A stretch of DNA of 64,000 nt from Corynebacterium pseudokroppenstedtii (GTDB taxonomy: Bacteria > Actinomycetota > Actinomycetes > Mycobacteriales > Mycobacteriaceae), in contig NZ_JAEUWU010000001.1 of the NCBI RefSeq assembly GCF_019754945.1, forward strand, positions 372,001-436,000, read 5' to 3'. The notes beneath the pieces were generated by a model that was given only the letters and a program-made list of their open reading frames with translations, was not told the DNA's origin and did not search any database. The translations under genes and the position numbers were made by a program. Below, in pieces: positions 1 to 10,010 of the stretch (its first letter is position 1; each line of letters opens with the position of its first letter).

Positions 1-1
1 C

Positions 2-1942
2 AATAACAAGCACGGTGGCGGCAATGGTAATAAAGGCCGCAACAACCGTGGTAGCAACAATAAAAACGACAATGGTCGTTCAGAGCGCGGCGGTTCCCGG
101 AACTCGAATAAGAACGGGAAAAACAATCGCCCCAATAAACGAGGCCGTGACCGCAACAGGGGACACAATAAGAACCGCTCTGTCGTGAAATCCATGCAGG
201 GAGCTGACCTCACTCAGCGCTTGCCTGAGCCCCCCAAGGCACCAAAAGACGGTCTGCGCATCGTCGCTCTGGGTGGTATTTCCGAAATCGGCCGTAATAT
301 GACCGTTTTCGAATACCACAATCGGCTTCTCATCATTGACTGTGGCGTTCTTTTCCCAAGTTCCGACGAACCCGGCGTCGATCTGATTCTTCCTGATTTT
401 TCCTATCTGGAAGACAAGATGGATCGTGTCGAGGCGCTGGTCGTTACTCACGGCCACGAGGACCACATTGGTGCGATCCCGTGGTTGCTGAAACTGCGGT
501 CTGATATTCCCATCGTGGCCTCGCGCTTTACGTGTGCTTTGATTGCGGCGAAATGCCGTGAGCACCATCAGCACCCGAAGCTGATCGAAGTTAATGAGAC
601 GTCTCATGAGAAGTATGGTCCCTTTGATCTACGCTTCTGGAATGTGAACCACTCCATTCCGGATTGCCTCGGTATTGCGCTGAAGACTGGGGCCGGGCTT
701 CTGATTCATACGGGCGATATCAAGCTCGATCAGACCCCGACTGGTGGCCGTCCCACCGATTTGCCGGCATTGTCCCGGTTCGGTGATGAGGGCGTGGACA
801 TCATGCTGGCGGATTCGACGAACTCGACTACGCCTGGTTTCTCAGGGTCGGAGGCCGATGTGGCCCCGACGCTGAAACGTCTCGTTGCCGAAGCGAAGCA
901 GCGCGTCATTATCGCTTCCTTCGCCTCGAACGTGTACCGTGTCCAAGCTGCAGTCGATGCAGCCGTCGCGGCGGGCAGGAAGGTTGCGTTCAATGGCCGG
1001 TCGATGATCCGCAACATGCAAATTGCGGAAGAGATGGGCTACTTGGACGTTCCACGAAACACCATTGTTTCTATGGACGACGCCGCGAAGATGGCTCCGC
1101 ACAAGGTTCTGCTCGTCACGACGGGTACGCAGGGCGAGCCCATGGCCGCGCTGTCCCGTATGGCACGGCGTGAACACCGACAGATCACTGTCCGCGATGG
1201 TGACCTCATTGTTCTGTCGTCGTCACTGGTGCCGGGCAATGAAGAGGCTGTGTTCGGTGTGATCAACATGCTCTCGCAGATCGGCGCCCACGTGGTGACC
1301 AGTAAAGACGCTAAGGTCCACACCTCGGGTCACGGTTTCGCCGGTGAGCTGTTGTTCCTGTACAACGCAGCCCGCCCGAAGAACTTTATGCCTGTGCATG
1401 GTGAATGGCGTCACTTGAGGGCCAACAAGCAACTGGCCATATCGACCGGTGTTCGTGAGGACCACACCGTGCTGGCACAAAATGGCGTGGTTGTTGATCT
1501 CGTGGATAAACACGCCGACGTTGTTGGGCAGATCCCCGTCGGAAACCTCTACGTCGACGGTGTCACCATGGGCGATGTGAACGCCGAGGTTCTGGAAGAC
1601 CGCGCCCAGATGGGCGAAGGCGGCGTCATCTCTGTCACCGTCGTGATCGATAACCGGACGGGCATGGCGTTGGAGAAGCCTCGCGTTGTGGCATCTGGTT
1701 TCTCAGATGAGTCGCGCGAGATGATGCATGAGGTCGAGGATCTCGTCGATAACACCTTGCTCGATTTGTCAGGTGAGGGCGAAAACGATCCTTACCGAAT
1801 GGCTCAGCAGATCAAGCGTCGGATCACCAAGTTCGTGGGCGAGAAGTGGCGCAGGAAGCCATTTGTTGTCCCGACGGTCGTTCCCATGACATCCGACGAG
1901 CCGCTGGTGTCCGATGTGACAGGTACACGCGAATCGCTGTGA
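2..1942 (+). CDS. rnj: Ribonuclease J, 5' end outside window
   Basis: Metallo-beta-lactamase ribonuclease with 5' exonuclease and endonuclease activity in RNA turnover and rRNA processing. The HxHxDH metal motif (THGHEDH) lies at about bases 446-466, followed by the beta-CASP region and the C-terminal domain ending near KRRITKFVGEKW. The frame is open without a stop back to base 2, so the gene starts before the window. A GTG at 185 could be read as a start, but the upstream codons encode a low-complexity Asn/Gly/Arg/Lys tract (for example SERGGSRNSNKNGKNN), which matches the long basic N-terminal extension I recall in corynebacterial RNase J. This makes the tract part of the protein rather than a leader. 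The family call is firm and the true start is unseen. Confidence 0.93.
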   Translation, partial: NNKHGGGNGNKGRNNRGSNNKNDNGRSERGGSRNSNKNGKNNRPNKRGRDRNRGHNKNRSVVKSMQGADLTQRLPEPPKAPKDGLRIVALGGISEIGRNMTVFEYHNRLLIIDCGVLFPSSDEPGVDLILPDFSYLEDKMDRVEALVVTHGHEDHIGAIPWLLKLRSDIPIVASRFTCALIAAKCREHHQHPKLIEVNETSHEKYGPFDLRFWNVNHSIPDCLGIALKTGAGLLIHTGDIKLDQTPTGGRPTDLPALSRFGDEGVDIMLADSTNSTTPGFSGSEADVAPTLKRLVAEAKQRVIIASFASNVYRVQAAVDAAVAAGRKVAFNGRSMIRNMQIAEEMGYLDVPRNTIVSMDDAAKMAPHKVLLVTTGTQGEPMAALSRMARREHRQITVRDGDLIVLSSSLVPGNEEAVFGVINMLSQIGAHVVTSKDAKVHTSGHGFAGELLFLYNAARPKNFMPVHGEWRHLRANKQLAISTGVREDHTVLAQNGVVVDLVDKHADVVGQIPVGNLYVDGVTMGDVNAEVLEDRAQMGEGGVISVTVVIDNRTGMALEKPRVVASGFSDESREMMHEVEDLVDNTLLDLSGEGENDPYRMAQQIKRRITKFVGEKWRRKPFVVPTVVPMTSDEPLVSDVTGTRESL

Positions 1943-1970
1943 TGTAGGCGCTACCTCATAGCCTGGTCAG

Positions 1971-2007
1971 AGTCCTGGTCCCATGAAATTGGGGTCAGGA
2001 CTTTTTT
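1971..2007 (+). terminator. Rho-independent terminator after rnj
   Basis: AGTCCTGGTCCCA and TGGGGTCAGGACT form an imperfect 13-bp stem around a six-base loop, followed by a run of six T. It sits 28 bases after the rnj stop and separates rnj from ftsK. Confidence 0.8.
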
Positions 2008-2099
2008 CATTATGAGGTGCGCGGTAGGCGGCCACACAGCAGCCATCTAAACGCCCTGCGTAGGTTAATAATGTGAATGATGTGATCTGAGAGTCTAAA

Positions 2100-5000
2100 G
2101 TGGCATGCATGACTGCCCCTCGGAAAACCAGTACACGTAACCGGAAGACTCACCCTGCGAGTTCTACGCGTGCACGGTCCCGAAGGGGTGCGCCAGCATC
2201 GAGACCACGAGGGGGATCCCGACCCGCTAATCGCGGCGAAGAACTAATTCCTACCCAGGAATTCGAGCGCACAGGCAGCGCATTTTCGGCCGTGGGCTCC
2301 GGCCTGGCCGGGTTTTTCAGTAGTACAGCGCGGGGCTTGGGAAGTCTGACCCGCAAAGTCGCTTCCGTTCGAGGACCACAAGGTAGTGTCCGAGGGTCGA
2401 ATGATGACGATCTTTTAGACGATAGTGCCGACACTGGTGACATTTCAGACGGTCGCACCCCTGATAGTCATCACCAGAGCCTTGACCGGGAACCGCGACG
2501 GGGGCGTGGCCGGTTCCGTCGGGCATCTCAGGCGTCGGAGCCCTCAGACCGGCATACTGCCGATAGCGAAGAGAATTTTGACGATTATTCCGAAGGAGAA
2601 AACGTGTCGTCGGGGGGACATAGGCGTGGTGGCAGCAGTCGACGGCGCGCCTCCTCCGCACAGCGTGGTCTCATGGATGAGAGCGTCGACCAGGATCGTG
2701 ATGCCTACGCCGACGATGCCGGAGTAGTGATCGGTGGCGGTTACGACACCCCCGCCTTGATCGTCGCCGCCCTCGGACTCATCACCGCCGGATCACTGTG
2801 GTTCGGAATTGGCGGTCCGGTGGGTGGCGCCCTGTCCACCGGCCTCATGATGGTCGTCGGCGCAGCTGCGTATCTGGTTCCTGTCGCTCTGTTTTTCGTC
2901 GCCTGGGTACTGATGGTGGGCGTGACCGTCCGTCAAGTCAACCATTTTCGGTCCGGAGGGGCACTGGCACTGCTGTTGATTGCGATGCTGGGGCTGGCCC
3001 ACCTTTTCGCTGGCCAACCGTCGACATGGGTAGGGCGGAGCCACGCCGGGGGTGCCATAGGTCTGTTCTCCGGAACTCCCTTGGCAACCGGATTCTCGGT
3101 GTGGCTTGCTGTGCCGATTTTGCTCCTTATTATCATCTGGTCGGCAATCACACTTGCTGGAACGACCATTAAAGATACGGTTCACGCTGTGTCCGACTGG
3201 ATGGGCTTCCGCTGGGGCAGGGGAGCATACGACGACGCTTCGTACGACTCCTATGGCCCCGACGAATATGACGAATCCGGTTATGACATCGACTCCGAGT
3301 ATGAGGGTGCCGACTATGACGATGGCGCTGGAGCCGATCGTCGGTATGCCCGCTCTAACCGCGACCTAACTCCTTACGATTCAGGGCGCAGGCACTACCC
3401 AGCGCGCAACGTACCTTCCGATCCTCGGGTACACAGAGACGGGCAGCCCCTCATCGTCGGGGAGGGAGCGCAGAAGTCCTCTTCCCACGCGATCATCGAC
3501 GACGGCTCCGGGTTTGACGATGACGAGCTGCCGTCTGGTGCTCAGCAGTACGGTTCGTATGGCAATACGCCGATGGATAACTATCCCTTGGACGAAGATG
3601 CTGCGTCGACCCGCGTGTTCTCATCGGGGTTGAGGGCTGGTGATCGTGGTCGCTCGTCCCGCAATACTTCGGGGAGAAGGCCTGCGCCGACGCTGGACGA
3701 TCAGCCCACCGACGTTGACATCGCCGGTTTCCATGGTGGAATGCCGACGTCCGTAGACGCTAGCCAGCAACGAGATAACGTCAACACCACGCGGGTTGAC
3801 GCCTCTCTCACCGAGGATGACGATGTTCCCTCCGCAGTGAATGAGGGTTCGCCTCAATCGTCGGCAGTAAAAGTCAATGCTGGGGGTGAAGGCGCGCCTG
3901 AGCTGGTGGACGATGGCGACGGTGAACACGGCGAGAGCAGTACGGACGCGGTCAGTGCCAGTCGTGAGGCCATGCGTCGGGCAATTGTTGCGCGCTCGGG
4001 TATTGATGCGGCAAGTAAAGCGCCCGGGAAAAAGCAATCGCAGCGTGCCTCGGCGGCGTTGAAGTCGGCCTCGGGGAGCCAAGACCGCAGTACTGCCGCA
4101 TCGTCATCGGAGGCGGGACATCACTATGAGCTGCCTAGTGCGGATCTGCTCATTCCGGGCAAAGCGGCGAAGACTCGGACCGAAGCCAATGACCGGATGA
4201 TTGCCGCGATTTCGGAGACCTTCTCGGAGTTTAAGGTCAATGCGAAGGTCACCGGTTATTCGCGTGGGCCGACAGTGACGCGGTATGAGGTTGAGCTCGG
4301 GCCGGGCGTCAAGGTATCCAAGATTACGAACCTGCAGTCCAACCTGGCTTATGCGGCAGCGACGGACAACGTGCGTCTGCTCACCCCGATCCCCGGCAAG
4401 TCTGCAGTGGGGATTGAGGTGCCGAACGCCGATCGTGAAATGGTCCGACTTTCTGACGTTTTGCATGCTCCTGAGGTCATGCAGAACACTGACCCGATGC
4501 TGATCGGCCTGGGTAAAGACATCGAAGGCGATTTCGTCGCCCACTCGATAGCGAAGATGCCTCACTTGCTGGTGGCTGGTGCTACCGGTTCAGGTAAGTC
4601 TGCATTTGTGAACTCCATGCTGGTCTCCTTGCTGACGCGCGCGACGCCGGAGGACGTCCGTCTGATCCTGGTGGATCCAAAGATGGTGGAACTCACGCCA
4701 TATGAGGGAGTACCGCACCTCATCACTCCAATCATCACTCAGCCCAAGAAAGCTGCGAGCGCGCTGCAGTGGTTGGTCGATGAAATGGAACAGCGTTACA
4801 TGGATATGAAGTCCGCCGGTGTCCGGCACATCAAGGACTTTAACCGCAAGGTGGAGACGGGCGAGTACACAGCTCCTCTCGGCTCTGAACGCGAAGTCAA
4901 GCCTTACCCCTTTATCGTCTGTGTAGTCGATGAGCTCGCTGATCTGATGATGACGGCTCCAAAAGAGATTGAGGACTCGATTGTCCGGATCACCCAGAAA

Positions 5001-5705
5001 GCTCGTGCTGCGGGTATCCACCTAGTATTGGCGACGCAGCGCCCGTCGGTCGACGTTGTCACCGGCTTGATTAAGACGAACGTTCCCTCGCGCCTGGCCT
5101 TCGCGACCTCGTCGCTGACAGACTCGCGAGTCATCCTTGACCAAGGTGGGGCTGAGAAGCTCATTGGCATGGGCGATGGCCTCTTTATTCCCCAAGGCGC
5201 GGGCAAGCCGATGCGTATCCAGGGTGCGTTTGTCACTGACACTGAGGTGCAGGCCGTCGTCGATGCGGCGAAGGCTCAGCGTGAGCCGGAATACGATCCC
5301 AAGGTGGTCGAGCAGGCTGAATCCTCGAAGAAGAAGATTGACGAGGACATTGGCGACGATCTCGAGGACCTGTTGCAAGCCGTCGAGATCGTTGTGACCA
5401 GCCAGTATGGCTCGACATCGATGTTGCAACGCAAGCTTCGCGTGGGATTTGCTCGGGCTGGTCGCTTGATGGATTTGATGGAGTCACGCGGAATTGTTGG
5501 CCCGTCAGAAGGGTCGAAAGCGCGTGAGGTGTTGGTGAAACCGGAGGAGCTGGACACCATTTTGTGGATGATCAAAGGTGCCGATCCCGCTGAGGCGCCG
5601 AAAGAAGACCCGAGTGACAACGAGGGAGCTGACGCTGCACCAGGCGGAGCTTCCGCCTCAACGACAAAAGTAGTGAGCGCCAACCCGTCGAGCGGCATCG
5701 TCTGA
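2100..5705 (+). CDS. ftsK: DNA translocase FtsK/SpoIIIE
   Basis: Septal DNA pump that segregates chromosome termini and couples to dimer resolution. The 1201 residues comprise a basic, Arg/Ser-rich start, four membrane spans at about 217-350, a long disordered acidic linker at about 375-670, and the RecA-like motor with Walker A GATGSGKS at 827-834 and a Walker B-type VVDEL near 940. A C-terminal winged-helix gamma domain ([20 protein letters not shown]) follows. The linker is strikingly rich in Tyr and Asp between about 377 and 440. The chosen start is GTG 2100 with a weak GAGAG upstream. ATG 2109, three codons in, is equally possible. It stands alone between a terminator and the terC leader. 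Confidence 0.95.
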   Translation: MACMTAPRKTSTRNRKTHPASSTRARSRRGAPASRPRGGSRPANRGEELIPTQEFERTGSAFSAVGSGLAGFFSSTARGLGSLTRKVASVRGPQGSVRGSNDDDLLDDSADTGDISDGRTPDSHHQSLDREPRRGRGRFRRASQASEPSDRHTADSEENFDDYSEGENVSSGGHRRGGSSRRRASSAQRGLMDESVDQDRDAYADDAGVVIGGGYDTPALIVAALGLITAGSLWFGIGGPVGGALSTGLMMVVGAAAYLVPVALFFVAWVLMVGVTVRQVNHFRSGGALALLLIAMLGLAHLFAGQPSTWVGRSHAGGAIGLFSGTPLATGFSVWLAVPILLLIIIWSAITLAGTTIKDTVHAVSDWMGFRWGRGAYDDASYDSYGPDEYDESGYDIDSEYEGADYDDGAGADRRYARSNRDLTPYDSGRRHYPARNVPSDPRVHRDGQPLIVGEGAQKSSSHAIIDDGSGFDDDELPSGAQQYGSYGNTPMDNYPLDEDAASTRVFSSGLRAGDRGRSSRNTSGRRPAPTLDDQPTDVDIAGFHGGMPTSVDASQQRDNVNTTRVDASLTEDDDVPSAVNEGSPQSSAVKVNAGGEGAPELVDDGDGEHGESSTDAVSASREAMRRAIVARSGIDAASKAPGKKQSQRASAALKSASGSQDRSTAASSSEAGHHYELPSADLLIPGKAAKTRTEANDRMIAAISETFSEFKVNAKVTGYSRGPTVTRYEVELGPGVKVSKITNLQSNLAYAAATDNVRLLTPIPGKSAVGIEVPNADREMVRLSDVLHAPEVMQNTDPMLIGLGKDIEGDFVAHSIAKMPHLLVAGATGSGKSAFVNSMLVSLLTRATPEDVRLILVDPKMVELTPYEGVPHLITPIITQPKKAASALQWLVDEMEQRYMDMKSAGVRHIKDFNRKVETGEYTAPLGSEREVKPYPFIVCVVDELADLMMTAPKEIEDSIVRITQKARAAGIHLVLATQRPSVDVVTGLIKTNVPSRLAFATSSLTDSRVILDQGGAEKLIGMGDGLFIPQGAGKPMRIQGAFVTDTEVQAVVDAAKAQREPEYDPKVVEQAESSKKKIDEDIGDDLEDLLQAVEIVVTSQYGSTSMLQRKLRVGFARAGRLMDLMESRGIVGPSEGSKAREVLVKPEELDTILWMIKGADPAEAPKEDPSDNEGADAAPGGASASTTKVVSANPSSGIV

Positions 5706-5799
5706 TTGGGTACTCGTTTCTTCCGGCCTGTAATGCTGTCTTGGCTGGTTGCGCCCCATGATCGTGGTTTTTACACATGGTTCATGTACCCTCTAGTAG

Positions 5800-6021
5800 C
5801 TGGAGGGGAGTATCCCCGTCGCGTTGGTGTCGTCAACACGGTGCCTGTGTTCGTGTGGAGTATGTGAGTAGGTGAACGAGCACAGCAGCACCCGGTATCA
5901 ACGGCTAGGCCGATCATGATCAGCCGAGGGCACACGGCTTTCTGTGTAAGACACAAGGCGGTGCGTCCGCGTGGTTGTCAATGGTCGATGTTGTGGTGAG
6001 CCTAGTGGGAAAGACCTCCGG
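5800..6021 (+). promoter_or_regulatory. yybP-ykoY (Mn2+) riboswitch aptamer ahead of terC
   Basis: The leader carries the family hallmark GGGGAGTA at 5805-5812 near its 5' end and GGGAAAGACCT at about 6007-6017 near its 3' end. CTGGAGG (5800-5806) pairs with CCTCCGG (6015-6021) to close the P1 helix. In the well-known examples this helix is AAAGG with CCTTT, so the base pairs have changed while the pairing is kept. CGTCAACACGG at 5831-5841 may be the partner conserved loop. Known members bind Mn2+ and control TerC-type or Mn exporters, which fits the gene downstream. Identification is from motif and pairing only, and no covariance search was possible. Confidence 0.8.
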
Positions 6022-6045
6022 TCCTTGGTAATGACGACCGGAGGT
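6014..6045 (+). promoter_or_regulatory. Anti-ribosome-binding-site hairpin of the terC switch
   Basis: ACCTCCGGT (6014-6022) is the exact reverse complement of ACCGGAGGT (6037-6045), giving a 9-bp hairpin that buries the GGAGG ribosome-binding site of terC (ATG at 6051). The left arm is the same segment that forms the 3' side of the aptamer P1 helix, so the two pairings exclude each other. This predicts translational control: ligand-stabilised P1 releases the ribosome-binding site. Confidence 0.82.
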
Positions 6046-6050
6046 ATTTA

Positions 6051-7073
6051 ATGCATGTAGATGGGTTAACGTGGGCGATCACAATCGTCGTCCTCGTTGG
6101 AATTTTGTTGGTCGATTTCGTCGGGCACGTCCGGCGGGACCACACACCCAGCATGAAAGAAGCTGGCTTGTGGTTGGGCATGTACGTCGGTCTGGCCACG
6201 ATATTTGGGATCTTCTTGTGGGTGTCCTGGCCGGCCCCGGGAGATCCGCACAAGCACGGGCTTGAGTTTTTCTCTGGTTACTTCACCGAGCTGAGTCTGA
6301 GTATCGATAATCTCTTCATCTTCGCCCTAATCATCAGCTCGTTTAAAGTCCCGCGAGAGTTGCAACAAAAAGTCCTGGCCTATGGCATCGCGCTGGCGAT
6401 CGTCTTTCGCGGTATCTTCATCGCTCTGGGTGCTGCAGCGATTAACGCGTGGTCGGATATCTTCTATTTATTCGGTATCTTCATGCTGTACACGGCCATC
6501 AAATTGGTGGTCGACGAAGTCCGCGACGCGCCAGAAACCGATGTTGATGACATGTTCGTTGTTCGGACGCTCCGACGCTTTGTTCCGGTGTCGTCCGAGT
6601 TCGTTGGCCACAAAATGGTGGCAAAAGTGGACGGCAAGCGCATGGTTACACCGATGCTGCTGGCGCTGGTGACCCTCGGTGCTATCGACCTTCTCTTTGC
6701 CCTGGACTCCATTCCCGCGATCTATGGCTTGACCCAGGAACCCTACATCGTGTTCACAACCAACGTCTTTGCCCTCATGGGGCTTCGTCAGATGTACTTC
6801 TTGCTCGACGGCCTCTTGGAGCGTCTGGTCTATCTTCCGTACGGACTGGGGGTCATCCTCGGCTTCATTGGCGTGAAACTTCTGTTCCACGCCTTGGAGG
6901 AGAACAATCTGCCCTTCATCAATGGCGGTGAGGATGTCCACGTTCCAGAAATCTCGACAGTTTTGTCATTGGGAGTCATCGTCGTTACGCTGACCGTGAC
7001 CGTGGTAGCGAGCGTTATTAAGGATCGCCGGGATCGTGAGGCCGGAGGTATCTCCGTCCGTAATCGCATGTGA
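6051..7073 (+). CDS. terC: TerC/Alx-family integral membrane metal transporter
   Basis: A 340-residue polytopic membrane protein with about nine predicted spans. Family hallmarks are the acidic membrane motifs SIDNLFIFALI (about 84-94) and LLFALDSIPAIYG (about 213-225), the conserved Asp residues thought to line the ion path, and the LRQMYFLLDGLLERL block. TerC/Alx proteins are linked to manganese efflux and to metalation of exported proteins. The ATG at 6051 has a strong GGAGG site six bases upstream, enclosed in the regulatory hairpin described for the leader. Tellurite resistance is the historical family name, and the riboswitch argues for manganese as the physiological substrate. Confidence 0.92.
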   Translation: MHVDGLTWAITIVVLVGILLVDFVGHVRRDHTPSMKEAGLWLGMYVGLATIFGIFLWVSWPAPGDPHKHGLEFFSGYFTELSLSIDNLFIFALIISSFKVPRELQQKVLAYGIALAIVFRGIFIALGAAAINAWSDIFYLFGIFMLYTAIKLVVDEVRDAPETDVDDMFVVRTLRRFVPVSSEFVGHKMVAKVDGKRMVTPMLLALVTLGAIDLLFALDSIPAIYGLTQEPYIVFTTNVFALMGLRQMYFLLDGLLERLVYLPYGLGVILGFIGVKLLFHALEENNLPFINGGEDVHVPEISTVLSLGVIVVTLTVTVVASVIKDRRDREAGGISVRNRM

Positions 7074-7157
7074 GGTCCGTCGAACGATACGGGTGGCTGC
7101 TAACCAATTTTGGTGATAAAACGGTTTCATCGTTGTAGTAAGCGGTAAGGTTTAAGT

Positions 7158-7835
7158 GTGAACGCGTCAGACGACAAGGCTCATGGGCCGACGGTTTCGG
7201 AAGCTGCGAGTGACAACCACGAGGTGAGTGACTACACGCAGCCAGCTCCACGTCACACGCAAGAAAGCGCCAAGCTGCTGAATATTGCCAACGTTCTCAC
7301 GGTCATCCGCATCGTCTTTATTCCGGTTTTCGTATGGCTCCTCCTCCGGAACGGAGGAGAATCTGCTGCATCGCGTTGGCTGGCCTTGCTCATGTTCATC
7401 GCGCTCATGGTCACCGACTTTGTCGACGGACGACTAGCCAGATCACGTAACCTCATTACCGACTTTGGCAAGATTGCGGATCCCATTGCCGATAAGGCTC
7501 TGATGATCTCTGCACTGGTGGGGCTAAATATCATCGGCCACCTGTGGTGGTGGGTGACTTGCCTGATCGTGATCCGCGAGATTGGTATCACCCTGTGGCG
7601 GATGGCGATGCTTCACCGCGGGCTAGTGGTTCCTGCATCTAAGGGCGGGAAGCTGAAGACGGCGCTACAGTCGCTAGCCGTCAGCTTGTTCCTCATGCCC
7701 CTGCCGGGATGGACCGACTGGCTCACCGGTATCGTCATGGCCGCCGCTGTCATCGTCACTGTGGTGACCGGTATTCAATATTTGCTCGATTCGCGGCAAT
7801 CACGAGCAGCACTATCTGCGACGACGTCGGCGTAG
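7158..7835 (+). CDS. pgsA: CDP-alcohol phosphatidyltransferase (phosphatidylglycerophosphate synthase type)
   Basis: Membrane enzyme joining CDP-diacylglycerol to an alcohol, most likely glycerol-3-phosphate, at the first step of phosphatidylglycerol and cardiolipin synthesis. The complete family signature DG-x2-AR-x8-G-x3-D-x3-D is present in DGRLARSRNLITDFGKIA and the following DPIADK, at about residues 91-113. The 225 residues have a polar N-terminus and several membrane spans, usual for the family. The start is GTG 7158 with GGTAAGG about eight bases upstream. The position between terC and cinA matches the pgsA paralogue beside cinA/clgR in corynebacteria. Substrate choice is inferred from family and context. 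Confidence 0.9.
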   Translation: MNASDDKAHGPTVSEAASDNHEVSDYTQPAPRHTQESAKLLNIANVLTVIRIVFIPVFVWLLLRNGGESAASRWLALLMFIALMVTDFVDGRLARSRNLITDFGKIADPIADKALMISALVGLNIIGHLWWWVTCLIVIREIGITLWRMAMLHRGLVVPASKGGKLKTALQSLAVSLFLMPLPGWTDWLTGIVMAAAVIVTVVTGIQYLLDSRQSRAALSATTSA

Positions 7836-7876
7836 TCGCGCGATGTTCATAGTCATCCACTAGTGGATGGAAAGAA

Positions 7877-8485
7877 GTGGTCTTGGTGCCAAATCCTGCG
7901 CCTCATAGCACTATTGAGTTCGCTCGCCCTACCGATGACGAGCTGTCTGAGGCCGCCCGACGCGTCGTCCACGGGTTTTCGTCAGCGGGCGTGACTATTG
8001 CGTGTGCAGAATCGTTAACAGCCGGTTTGTTGAGCGCGACGGTGGCGACCGTGTCCGGCGCGTCGGCCGTCCTGCGTGGCGGCATCGTCGTGTATGCGAC
8101 AGAGCTTAAAGCGAGCCTTGGTGGGGTGCCCCGTGACGTCCTCGACGCCGACGGGGCAGTGGCACCAACCACCGCGCGGTACTTAGCCGCTCATATCCGC
8201 GAGGCATGCGGGGCCACGCTGGGGGTCGCCCTGACTGGCGTTGCCGGGCCGGAGCCTCAAGAGGACAAGCCGGTGGGACAAGTATTCATTGGCATCGCAG
8301 ATGGCAAAAAAGCCACGGCACAGCTTGCTGGTAATGTGCTTTTTCGCCACAATTATGCAGATAAACGAGCTACGTCGGATATCCTTATCGGTGGAGATCG
8401 TGAGACGATTCGACGCTTGTCTGTATCTGCGGCGTTATCTTCGTGCAGCGATTGGTTAGCGGAATTCGATGTCGATGGGAAATAG
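7877..8485 (+). CDS. cinA: CinA C-terminal-domain protein (NMN deamidase PncC type)
   Basis: A 202-residue protein of the stand-alone CinA-C/PncC type, which hydrolyses nicotinamide mononucleotide to the acid form in pyridine nucleotide recycling. Seen are the ACAESLTAGLLSA motif near residue 40, GGIVVYATELKASLG, and the ALTGVAGPEPQEDKPVGQVFIG core. The N-terminal MoCF-like domain of full-length CinA is absent. The start is GTG 7877 or, three codons later, GTG 7886, which is better placed behind AAAGAAG. It lies 41 bases after pgsA and 34 before clgR, probably one transcript. Confidence 0.9.
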   Translation: MVLVPNPAPHSTIEFARPTDDELSEAARRVVHGFSSAGVTIACAESLTAGLLSATVATVSGASAVLRGGIVVYATELKASLGGVPRDVLDADGAVAPTTARYLAAHIREACGATLGVALTGVAGPEPQEDKPVGQVFIGIADGKKATAQLAGNVLFRHNYADKRATSDILIGGDRETIRRLSVSAALSSCSDWLAEFDVDGK

Positions 8486-8519
8486 CGTCGACGGAAAACA
8501 GCGTCGATAGAAAATAGCA

Positions 8520-8972
8520 ATGATGGGAACAAAAGTGGGCAAAGATTCGTTACACACAGTGATGAGAACTCAGACCACCGTTCTAGATAATCCTGCTCTT
8601 TTTCCGCACCGTCAATCACAGGGCAATAGCCCCGTAGTCCGCCATGACAGTGAAAACCCTCTCGACGGCGCTATCGGTTCGTCGGCAGGAACACCTGAAC
8701 CTCTCCTGCGTGAGACGTTGGGTGAGGCGCTCCGAGCTTTCCGTGTTCGTTCGTCTATGACGCTCAGGGAGCTGTCGGATGTTGCGTCGGTGAGCCCCGG
8801 TTACCTGTCAGAGATTGAACGTGGCCGTAAAGAAGTGTCGTCTGAACTCTTAGCCTCTGTCTGCCATGCTCTTGGAGTCCGCGTTTCAGATGTTCTTCTG
8901 GAGTGCATTAGCATTATGGCCCTGGAGGCGGAAGCAGTTGATTTCAGGCACGAGCTCGACGCCACCGTGTAG
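8520..8972 (+). CDS. clgR: XRE-family stress regulator ClgR
   Basis: Helix-turn-helix activator of clp protease genes and other stress genes in actinobacteria. The HTH core LRELSDVASVSPGYLSEIER followed by GRKEVSSELLASVCHALGV at about residues 81-120 is essentially diagnostic. At 150 residues it is longer than the roughly 107-112 residue ClgR proteins I know, with an unmatched N-terminal stretch of about 60 residues lacking a clear ribosome-binding site. A later start is therefore possible, for instance ATG 8562. It is followed after 102 bases by pspA, the conserved clgR-pspA arrangement of the mycobacterial and corynebacterial envelope-stress module. Confidence 0.88.
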   Translation: MMGTKVGKDSLHTVMRTQTTVLDNPALFPHRQSQGNSPVVRHDSENPLDGAIGSSAGTPEPLLRETLGEALRAFRVRSSMTLRELSDVASVSPGYLSEIERGRKEVSSELLASVCHALGVRVSDVLLECISIMALEAEAVDFRHELDATV

Positions 8973-9074
8973 TAGTCACCCACGTGCTCTGTGCCATCCT
9001 TGTTGTTCATTCACGTTGTTATCGTCAGCATCGGTTGCTGAGCAGCTCTGTGTAGAAAGGTCCCGGTTTTCACG

Positions 9075-9989
9075 ATGGCGAACCCGTTTTCAAAAGGGTG
9101 GAAGTACTTGATGGCTCTCTTCGACAACAAGATCGAAGAGAAAGCTGATCCTAAAGTACAAATTGAGCAGTCCATTCAGGCTGCGAAGGAACAACACCAG
9201 GAACTGTCGAAGCAGGCCGCAGCGGTGATTGGCAACCAGCGTCAACTGGAAATGAAACTTAACCGACAGCTGGCAGAGGTGGAAAAGCTGCAGGGCAATA
9301 CCCGCCAGGCTCTGTCATTAGCGGATAAAGCCCGGAGTGAAGGTAATTCATCGAAGGCTGTCGAATACGAAAACGCAGCGGAGGCTTTTGCCGCGCAATT
9401 GGTAACGACAGAACAGTCGGTAGAAGATCTCAAACAGCTCCATGATCAGGCCCTGCAGCAAGCTCAGCAGGCAAAAGCCGCGGTTGAACGTAACGCGATG
9501 GCCTTGAAGCAAAAGACCGAGGAGCGCACAAAGCTCTTGAGCCAGCTAGAACAGGCCAAGATGCAGGAGAAGGTTGCGGATTCGATCTCCTCGATGAACA
9601 AGCTGACCGCCAACGATGACTCGCCGAACCTGGACCAGGTGCGGGACAAGATCGAGAAGCGTTATTCAAATGCTTTGGGGCGGGCCGAACTGGCGGAGAA
9701 TTCAGTCGAAAACCGCATGGTAGAGGTACAGCAGGCAAGCGTGCAGATGGCAGGGCACTCTCGCTTGGAAGAAATTCGTGCGTCGATGAATAGCGGTGGC
9801 CGCTACGGTGCTAATGCTGACCGCAGCATTGCCGGTTCCTCCCAGCGGTCACTGGGGCAGCCGCCCCAGAACGGTAGCGATATCGATAATTCCGTTCATG
9901 GGGAATTTACGCGCTCTTCCCAGGGTGGCGACGATGTCTCCCAGGATGCAGTGGCTGAGAAGCTGCGGCAGTTACGCGAAGGGAACTAG
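9075..9989 (+). CDS. pspA: Phage shock protein A homologue
   Basis: Peripheral membrane protein of the PspA/IM30 family that supports membrane integrity under envelope stress. The 304 residues are almost wholly coiled coil, from the N-terminal amphipathic segment [20 protein letters not shown] through alternating Glu/Lys/Gln/Ala helices to about residue 230. A Gly/Ser/Asn-rich tail follows, ending [18 protein letters not shown] 9075 is preceded by GAAAGG at a suitable distance. A Rho-independent terminator follows at 10011-10042. The clgR neighbour suggests ClgR-dependent expression, as in mycobacteria. Confidence 0.92.
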   Translation: MANPFSKGWKYLMALFDNKIEEKADPKVQIEQSIQAAKEQHQELSKQAAAVIGNQRQLEMKLNRQLAEVEKLQGNTRQALSLADKARSEGNSSKAVEYENAAEAFAAQLVTTEQSVEDLKQLHDQALQQAQQAKAAVERNAMALKQKTEERTKLLSQLEQAKMQEKVADSISSMNKLTANDDSPNLDQVRDKIEKRYSNALGRAELAENSVENRMVEVQQASVQMAGHSRLEEIRASMNSGGRYGANADRSIAGSSQRSLGQPPQNGSDIDNSVHGEFTRSSQGGDDVSQDAVAEKLRQLREGN

Positions 9990-10010
9990 CCTACATAGCT
10001 ACGTTGATAG

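Noticed and set aside
5771..5956. 61-codon minus-strand frame upstream of terC
   Set aside because: It lies inside the riboswitch, whose paired elements explain the sequence better.
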